The notes beneath the pieces are model-generated. The model worked only from the letters and a program-made list of their open reading frames with translations, searched no databases and was not told where the DNA came from. A stretch of DNA of 64,000 bases from Demequina sp. NBRC 110054 (GTDB taxonomy: Bacteria; Actinomycetota; Actinomycetes; Actinomycetales; Demequinaceae): contig NZ_BBRK01000004.1 in assembly GCF_002090115.1 (NCBI RefSeq), positions 620,001-684,000 on the forward strand, given 5' to 3'. Position 1 is the first letter of the stretch. Each line of letters begins with the position of its first letter. The position numbers were made by a program, and so were the translations under genes. Shown here piece after piece: positions 58,410 to 64,000 of the stretch.

Positions 58410-60905
58410 ATGTCGGCCGCTGCTCGCCCCGAGAGGAACCGTCGTCCCTGGACCGTGACGGTTCTCACCGTGCTGGTCGGCCTGAGCGCGATGCTGGATC
58501 TCCTGCTCGGCGTCGCGGTGGCCGTCGCTCTCACCGAGGGCAGCGATGCGATCGACCTCGCGACCACGATCGCGCTGCTCGGCGTGGGGCTCGGGATGCT
58601 CGGCGTCGCGATCGCGTTCTGGCGCGGGTCCAACGGCGCGCGGGTGATCCTCACGGTGCTGCTCGCGATCCGGCTGGTCACGGCGCTCCACGAGGCCACG
58701 ACGGGCGGGGAGGTCGGCACCGCCACGCTGTCCGGCGTCGGCTCGGTCGCGATGCTCGCGCTGTCGTGGGCTCCCGCATCGTCCCGCTGGTTCCAGAGCG
58801 ACCGCGAGCGCGAGCTGGCGCGGGCGCTCGGCTCCGAGCGGCGGACCGTCCGCCGCCGCATCCTGCGCGGGATCGAGCTCGCGGTCAGCGTCCTGGTGGT
58901 CTCGTGGACCATCACGCTCACGCCGGGCGTCACGTCCGACTCGTGGATCGCGACGATCGCTGCGGCACTGCTGATCGCGGTCGTGTCGTGGGCGCTGCAG
59001 CCCGCGTGGCTGTCGATCGCGAGCCGCTTCGGCTGGGCGGGCGCGCTCGCCGCGGCGCTGTTCGGCAATGCGTCGATGGTCGGGCTCGCACTGTTCATCG
59101 CCCCTGGCGTGGACGTCTCGGGCCCGGGCTGGGCGCTGCTCGCGTCCTGGGTCTTCTCCTTCCTCATGACCGCGGTGTCGTGGCTCTTCACCGCGAGCTC
59201 CTACGACTACCTGCTCGTGCACGCGACCCGCATGAGCCTCAAGGGCGTCTCGCCAGCGGACGACGGCCAGGAGGGCGTGCTCTTCATCCAGCTGGACGGT
59301 GTCTCCGCCCCGCTGCTCGAGCAGGAGATCCGCGCGGGCAACCTCCCCACGATCTCCCGCTGGATACGCGGCGGCACCCACACCTGGACCGAATGGACCA
59401 CGGGGATCCCGTCCACGACCCCGGCAAGCCAGTCGGGCATCCTGCACGGCACGAACGAGGGGATCCCCACCTTCCGCTGGTGGGATCGCGAGCTCGGACG
59501 GCTCCTCACGGCCAACAAGCCGGACGACGCGGGACTCATCGAGGAACGCATGAGCGACGGTCGGGGTCTTCTCGCGGACGACGGGGTCTCGCTGTCCAAC
59601 CTGTTCTCGGGTGACGCTCCTCGCTCGTACCTCACCATGAGCGGGCTGCGGGCGGGCGACCGCGACCTCGGTGCCTCGCACTCGTATGCGGCCTTCTTCA
59701 CGCACCCCGCGGGGCTCGCCCGAGCACTCCCCCGCACGGTCGGCGAGATGGCCAAGGAGGTGTGGCAGGGCCGTCGCCAGGTGTGGCGCGACATCGAGCC
59801 GCGCGTCCCACGCACCGCCGAGTACGTCGCGCTGCGCGGCATCACGAATGCACTGCTGCGCGACCTCAACGTCGCGCTCGCAATCGAGTCGATGATGGCC
59901 GGCGCCAAGTCGATCTACATGGACTTCGTCGACTACGACGAGATCGCGCACCACGCCGGCGTGACCCGCCCAGAGTCGCTCGCCTCGCTGTACGGCCTCG
60001 ACCAGGTGCTCCACACCTTCGAGCGATTCGTGGGACTGGGCATCGCTCCCCGCGACTACCGCATCGTCCTCGTGTCCGACCACGGCCAGAGCCAGGGGCC
60101 CACGTTCGCGCAGCGGTACGGCTGCTCGCTCGAGGACCTGGTCCGCGAGCACACGGGCGGCCGCGCCGTCGCCGTGCCCAGTCACGATGCGGAGGACGGC
60201 GGCCCCGCGCGCCTCCTGGCCCATCAGCTCGCGCAGCAGGAGTCCCTCTCCGGTCGGGTGGCGAAGGCGGCGCTCAAGCGCCGCGACGCCGGTCCCTTGG
60301 ACGATGCGCCGGTCGCCTCCGGTGAGGGCCCCGCGCTCGCGGTGGTCGGGTCGGGCAACCTGGGCGGCGTGTGGTTCACGGGCTCTTCGGAGCGCCTCAC
60401 GCTCGCCGACCTGGAGTCGCAGCATCCCGGGTTGATCGAGGCGCTCGCGACGCATCCTGGCGTGGGCTTCCTCGTGGTCCAGGCGGGCACCGGTCCTGTG
60501 GCGATCGGAGCGACGGGACTGCACCGGCTCGCCTCGGGCGAGGTCGAGGGGGACGACCCGCTCGCGGGATTCGGTCCCGACGCGCGCGCGGACCTGCTGC
60601 GCGCAGCGACGTTCGCCACGGCCCCCGATATCTACCTGAACTCAGCCCACGATCCGACGCTCGACGAGGTGTACGCCTTCGAGGGCCTGGTGGGCTGCCA
60701 CGGAGGGCTCGGCGGATGGCAGACCCGCGCGATGCTGCTCTACCCCTCGAACTGGGAGATCGACGCCGACCTCACCGACGACCGAGGCCTGCTGCACGGC
60801 GCGGAGACGCTCCACCGGCAGCTCGTGCGGTGGCTCGAGGACCTTGGGCATCGGCGGGGGCTGCCGGCGCGCGCCGCCGGGCCAGGGAATGCGGCGGGCC
60901 TCTAG
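58410..60905 (+). CDS. Membrane protein with alkaline-phosphatase-like domain
   Basis: 831 residues. An N-terminal region (~1-265) has about seven or eight transmembrane helices. The C-terminal part is of the alkaline phosphatase/phosphodiesterase superfamily: VLFIQLDGVSAPLL, GIPSTTPASQSGILHG (Thr/Ser nucleophile and metal region), YMDFVDYDEIAHHAG and VLVSDHGQSQG, the metal-binding Asp/His pairs. Likely acts on a membrane-linked phosphate ester; substrate unknown. CATGAT is 6 bases before ATG 58410 (leaderless). Confidence 0.9.
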   Translation: MSAAARPERNRRPWTVTVLTVLVGLSAMLDLLLGVAVAVALTEGSDAIDLATTIALLGVGLGMLGVAIAFWRGSNGARVILTVLLAIRLVTALHEATTGGEVGTATLSGVGSVAMLALSWAPASSRWFQSDRERELARALGSERRTVRRRILRGIELAVSVLVVSWTITLTPGVTSDSWIATIAAALLIAVVSWALQPAWLSIASRFGWAGALAAALFGNASMVGLALFIAPGVDVSGPGWALLASWVFSFLMTAVSWLFTASSYDYLLVHATRMSLKGVSPADDGQEGVLFIQLDGVSAPLLEQEIRAGNLPTISRWIRGGTHTWTEWTTGIPSTTPASQSGILHGTNEGIPTFRWWDRELGRLLTANKPDDAGLIEERMSDGRGLLADDGVSLSNLFSGDAPRSYLTMSGLRAGDRDLGASHSYAAFFTHPAGLARALPRTVGEMAKEVWQGRRQVWRDIEPRVPRTAEYVALRGITNALLRDLNVALAIESMMAGAKSIYMDFVDYDEIAHHAGVTRPESLASLYGLDQVLHTFERFVGLGIAPRDYRIVLVSDHGQSQGPTFAQRYGCSLEDLVREHTGGRAVAVPSHDAEDGGPARLLAHQLAQQESLSGRVAKAALKRRDAGPLDDAPVASGEGPALAVVGSGNLGGVWFTGSSERLTLADLESQHPGLIEALATHPGVGFLVVQAGTGPVAIGATGLHRLASGEVEGDDPLAGFGPDARADLLRAATFATAPDIYLNSAHDPTLDEVYAFEGLVGCHGGLGGWQTRAMLLYPSNWEIDADLTDDRGLLHGAETLHRQLVRWLEDLGHRRGLPARAAGPGNAAGL

Positions 60906-60919
60906 GGCACGATGCCCCG

Positions 60920-61579
60920 CTAGGTCTCGATGCTCGGCGCGGCCACAGGCGCAACCGCCCGCACGAAGGACGAGTTCATGAGCCTGCCGTCGATCTCCCG
61001 CCCGACCATGTCCTCGAAGCCCGCCTCAGAGACCAGTCGCTCGAGCGTCGTCTGCGAGATGTCGTGCTGCCCCTTGCGCCAGGTCTTGAGCCCCTCGGGT
61101 CGGCGCAGGGTCCGCCCCACGCTCTCGAGCACGCGCGCGAACGACAGCCCGGTCACGGTCGCATCGGCGATCACCACCGCACCGCCCGGGCGAACGAGGC
61201 GACGCATTTCCCTCAGCACGCCCTCGGGGTCCGGCACGATGTGCAGCAGGTTCACCGCGACGACGCCGTCCGCGAACCCGTCGGGCAGGCCGGTCGCGTA
61301 GGCGTCCGACTGGCGGATCTCGACGTGCTCGAGGTGCGCGAGCTCGGCGCGCGCCTTCTCGACCATCGCGGCCGACGCGTCGAGCGCGAGCACGCGCTCG
61401 CACCTGCGCGCGATCCCTCGGGTGTAGATCCCGGTGCCACAGCCGAGCTCGACCACCAGGCCGGGCGGGACCGCGTCGGCGACGGCTGCGGACACCGCTC
61501 CGACAAGGTCGGCTCCGGCCATGTAGCTGTGCCACTCGTCGTAGTGATCGGCGAGCGGGTCCCATACGTCCTTCGGCAT
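60920..61579 (-). CDS. Class I SAM-dependent methyltransferase
   Basis: 219 residues. Methyltransf_11-type: VVELGCGTGIYTRGIA (motif I), VLALDASAAMVEKA (motif II), FADGVVAVNLLHIVPDPEGVLREMRRLVRPGGAVVIADAT (motifs IV-VI). Substrate unknown. GGAGCGCTGAG precedes ATG 61579. Single gene, converging with the phosphatase-like gene. Confidence 0.9.
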   Translation of the reverse strand: MPKDVWDPLADHYDEWHSYMAGADLVGAVSAAVADAVPPGLVVELGCGTGIYTRGIARRCERVLALDASAAMVEKARAELAHLEHVEIRQSDAYATGLPDGFADGVVAVNLLHIVPDPEGVLREMRRLVRPGGAVVIADATVTGLSFARVLESVGRTLRRPEGLKTWRKGQHDISQTTLERLVSEAGFEDMVGREIDGRLMNSSFVRAVAPVAAPSIET

Positions 61580-61711
61580 CTCAGCGCTCCGTTCACGCCG
61601 GCCGTCGGACAGCGCGAATGCTGCTCGACTCCGTCTACCTTCGACCCTACGCCCGTTCCGATGCGGGGATGTCATCGCTGCTCCGGGCAGACCATGGGCC
61701 CGGACGATGCG

Positions 61712-62305
61712 TCAGGCAGGACTGCCGGACGTGTCGCCGGGGGCCTCGGCAGAGTCGGCCTCGGCCGACTCCTCGGGCGCGCCCGCCGATCGGCCGATAC
61801 GGCGGGAGCCGCTCCATGCGACGACGGCAACCCCGACGACGAGCAGCACGTCGCCCACCGAGAACGTGTTGGCGAGAGGCAGCGGCTCGGGCCAAGCGAA
61901 CACGTCGCCGAGCCACGGCAGCACCGGGTCGTCGAGCACACCCGAGTTCACAGCGCCGTCGGCGGGGACGAGGCCGGCCGCTTCCTGCGCCGCCGCGCTC
62001 GCGGGCAGCACTCCCCCGTTGAGCGCGATGGTGACGCCGTTGGACAGCGCGCCGAGAGCGACGATCACGGCGCCTCGCAGGGCCCGGTTCATCCACAGGA
62101 ACACGATCGCAGCCGCGTAGGTGAGGATGTGCAGCACTGGAGCGATGGACTCGGCGAAGCCGAAGGAGAACAGCGCGATCTGCAGGACCAGCGAGCCCCA
62201 GACCAGCCACGCGCCGCGCCAGCGGTGCAGGACCACCTCCGCGGGCCACCTGCCGGCCACGAGCGGGGACGCCACAGCCAGGATCGAGAAGACGAGAACG
62301 ACCAC
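61712..62305 (-). CDS. DUF5317 family membrane protein
   Basis: 197 residues with four or five transmembrane helices (ILAVASPLVAGRW, GSLVLQIALFSFGFAE, HILTYAAAIVFLWM, VGDVLLVVGVAVVAW) and an Ala/Glu-rich tail. The GRWPAEVVLHRWRGAWLV-type region fits DUF5317. GTG 62305 is separated by one base from the stop of the upstream GGDEF-EAL gene, so translation is coupled. Function unknown. Confidence 0.82.
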   Translation of the reverse strand: MVVLVFSILAVASPLVAGRWPAEVVLHRWRGAWLVWGSLVLQIALFSFGFAESIAPVLHILTYAAAIVFLWMNRALRGAVIVALGALSNGVTIALNGGVLPASAAAQEAAGLVPADGAVNSGVLDDPVLPWLGDVFAWPEPLPLANTFSVGDVLLVVGVAVVAWSGSRRIGRSAGAPEESAEADSAEAPGDTSGSPA

Positions 62306-62306
62306 G

Positions 62307-64000
62307 TCAGCCTTCGCGGGAGGTCCAGGTCGAGCGCTCGGACTCGCGCGCGAGGTGCCGCGCGATCTCGTGCGGGGGAAGCGGTCGGCCCAGGTGGTGT
62401 CCTTGACCGATGACGTCGCCCATCTCGCGCAGGAGCTCAGCGGTCCGCTCGTCCTCGATGCCCTCGGCCACCACGCGGAGCCCCAGGTCCAGCGCGAGCT
62501 CGACGGTGTAGGCGACGATCGCATGGTCGTGACGGTCGGAGTGGATGTTGCCGACGAACGAGCGGTCGACCTTGAGCTCGTCGACCTCGAGGGTCTTGAG
62601 GTAGTTGAGCGAGGCGTTGCCCGTGCCGTAGTCGTCGATCGCGACCTCGACGCCGATCGCGCGGATCGCGCTGATCACGACGTCGGCGCGCACGGCGTCG
62701 GAGAGGATCCCGGTCTCGGTGATCTCGAGCACAAGCGCCGAGGCGGGAAGGCCGTGCTTGTCGAGGGCGTTGTGGATCTGCTGCGGAAGCGACAGGTCCG
62801 ACAGGTGCCGCGCGGACAGGTTGACGGAGATCCTCAGGTCGGGCCGCATCTTGCGCCACTGGGCGATCTGCGCGAGCGCGGTGTCGAGCACGAAGGCCGT
62901 GATCGGGAAGATCAGGCCGGAGTTCTCGGCGAGCGGGATGAACTTGTCGGGTCCGACCTTGGCGCGGGCGGGGTGGTCCCAGCGCACGAGCGCCTCGACG
63001 GCGACGGTCCTGCCCGTCCGGAGATTGACCTGGGGCTGGTAGACGAGCCGGAGCTGGTTCTGATCGAGCGCGGTGCGCAGCTCCGCCAGGAGCTGAAGGG
63101 TCTCGACCGAGTTCACGTCGTAGCGGTAGTCGAAGACGCTGATGCCGTCGCGCTCGCGCTTCGCGCGGTACAAGGCGATGTCGGCGTGCTTCATGAGCAG
63201 CTCGGAGGTCAGCCCGTGCTCGGGCGCGACCGCGATGCCGGCGCTCGCGCGCACGAGGATCTCGAGCCCCTCGACCAGGACCGGCTCGTCGAGGGAGGCG
63301 AGCAGCCCGTTGGCCGCGCGCTGCGCGGCACGCAGATCGCCCTCGACGACGATCGCGAACTCGTCGCCGCCGAGCCGGTGCACCTGGGACTCGGGCGCCG
63401 CGTCGACCAGTCGGCTCGCGACCTCCTGCAGGATCGTGTCGCCGACGTTGTGCCCGAGAGTGTCGTTGACGTCCTTGAAGTGGTCCAGGTCGATGAGCAC
63501 GAGTCCCGGGCCGGGATTCTCCTGCTCACGCGAAGCCCTGAGGGTCTGTCTGACAAGGCTTTCCATGGCACCGCGGTTGCCCAAGCCCGTGAGGACGTCG
63601 TGGGTCGCGGCATGCGCATGCTTCGCAGAAGCGGCGGCGAACAGGTGTGCCGCCACGACCGGCGCGGCGACAAGGGTGAGCGCGAGCACGCCATCGTCCG
63701 CGACAAGGGCCGCGATTCCGCCAAGGGGAAGAAGCACGGCGTTCGTCGTCATGATGTTCTGCGCATCCGCGCGCATGACCGCGCTGAGCGGCTGATGGAG
63801 CGCGATCGACATGACCATGCCCACGAGAAGCCAATTGACGGTGACCATGGCGATGCCTGCGCCGAGCAGAGGCACGATCTGCTCCGTGCCGATGAACTCC
63901 GGAACGCCGAACAACGGGACGTCTGCAAGCGCACCGTAGACGATGCTCGCGACTGTCACGCTGATCGCGTACTGCGCCGAATTGAAGACCGCCTTCTTGA
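62307..64000 (-). CDS. GGDEF-EAL cyclic di-GMP enzyme (5' end outside window)
   Basis: At least 564 codons; the frame stays open to the window edge, so the true start is beyond it. The visible N-terminus is a membrane domain (IVPLLGAGIAMVTVNWLLVGMVMSI and further helices, MASE-like). GGDEF follows with HRLGGDEFAIV (intact). EAL has VEALVRW, LALEITET-like LVLEITETG, DDYGTGNASLNYL and KVDRSFV, so both domains look active. It makes and/or breaks cyclic di-GMP. The stop is coupled to the DUF5317 gene. Confidence 0.95.
   Translation of the reverse strand, partial: KKAVFNSAQYAISVTVASIVYGALADVPLFGVPEFIGTEQIVPLLGAGIAMVTVNWLLVGMVMSIALHQPLSAVMRADAQNIMTTNAVLLPLGGIAALVADDGVLALTLVAAPVVAAHLFAAASAKHAHAATHDVLTGLGNRGAMESLVRQTLRASREQENPGPGLVLIDLDHFKDVNDTLGHNVGDTILQEVASRLVDAAPESQVHRLGGDEFAIVVEGDLRAAQRAANGLLASLDEPVLVEGLEILVRASAGIAVAPEHGLTSELLMKHADIALYRAKRERDGISVFDYRYDVNSVETLQLLAELRTALDQNQLRLVYQPQVNLRTGRTVAVEALVRWDHPARAKVGPDKFIPLAENSGLIFPITAFVLDTALAQIAQWRKMRPDLRISVNLSARHLSDLSLPQQIHNALDKHGLPASALVLEITETGILSDAVRADVVISAIRAIGVEVAIDDYGTGNASLNYLKTLEVDELKVDRSFVGNIHSDRHDHAIVAYTVELALDLGLRVVAEGIEDERTAELLREMGDVIGQGHHLGRPLPPHEIARHLARESERSTWTSREG

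Noticed and set aside
58296-60524. 742-residue open frame opposite the membrane phosphatase gene
   Set aside because: Shadow of a gene with clear motifs; composition (Arg/Glu/His repeats) is typical of antisense frames in high-G+C DNA.
60371-62413. 680-residue plus-strand frame over the phosphatase, methyltransferase and DUF5317 region
   Set aside because: Arg/His-rich antisense composition; the opposite frames carry SAM and membrane motifs.

Overview
The window is a chromosomal segment of a high-G+C Gram-positive bacterium (Actinomycetota). ClpC with a UVR segment, a DUF2516 protein, DUF6458, DUF5317, a septum-formation domain protein, lipobox lipoproteins and many genes that begin directly at a -10-like hexamer (leaderless starts) all point to actinobacteria, most likely the Micrococcales side. 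Genus cannot be fixed from the sequence alone.

Layout. 1-14 kb: core housekeeping (DUF2516, dtd, clpC, an aldo/keto reductase, mutY, radA, proC) mixed with small membrane proteins and a TetR/ABC exporter operon. 14-20 kb: stress and detoxification genes, including a TetR gene flanked by two copies of its probable operator, an NAD(P)-binding epimerase-like protein, a GNAT-AAA+ fusion, a CPBP protease and two paralogous alpha/beta hydrolases. 20.7-26.4 kb: a coherent block with a secreted carbohydrate-binding-type lipoprotein, a VTC-domain protein and a DUF4956 membrane protein on the minus strand, divergent from an OmpR-type response regulator and its histidine kinase. 26.4-38.3 kb: regulator/enzyme pairs (ArsR-SRPBCC, MerR-aldo/keto reductase, a MarR-GNAT fusion), transporters, and an aldose 1-epimerase-like gene.

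38.4-54.8 kb: an integrated genomic island of about 16.4 kb. It sits in the 3' half of a tRNA-Gly(CCC) gene and is bounded by a 46-bp direct repeat (attL 38418-38463, attR 54772-54817). It carries two related tyrosine integrases, an excisionase-like protein, a small replication-like winged-helix protein beside an iteron-like repeat block, a MazG plus HNH (possible modified-base reader) pair, a beta-solenoid membrane protein, and a minus-strand run of genes encoding a ParB-like protein, a possible PD-(D/E)XK protein, a DUF3883 protein and a duplicated ribbon-helix-helix-like protein. I see no conjugation or capsid genes, so it looks like a non-conjugative or satellite-type element loaded with defence-type genes. 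The minus-strand run is the best candidate for an undescribed system.

54.8-64 kb: core-like genome resumes with the terminator that probably once served the tRNA. It is followed by a sulfotransferase/glycosyltransferase pair, an FKBP, a large membrane phosphatase-like protein, a methyltransferase, DUF5317 and a GGDEF-EAL protein that runs off the window.

Across the core parts of the window the 9-mer GCATCGTCC (or its complement GGACGATGC) recurs far more often than base composition would suggest. It is enriched between genes and nearly absent from the island.
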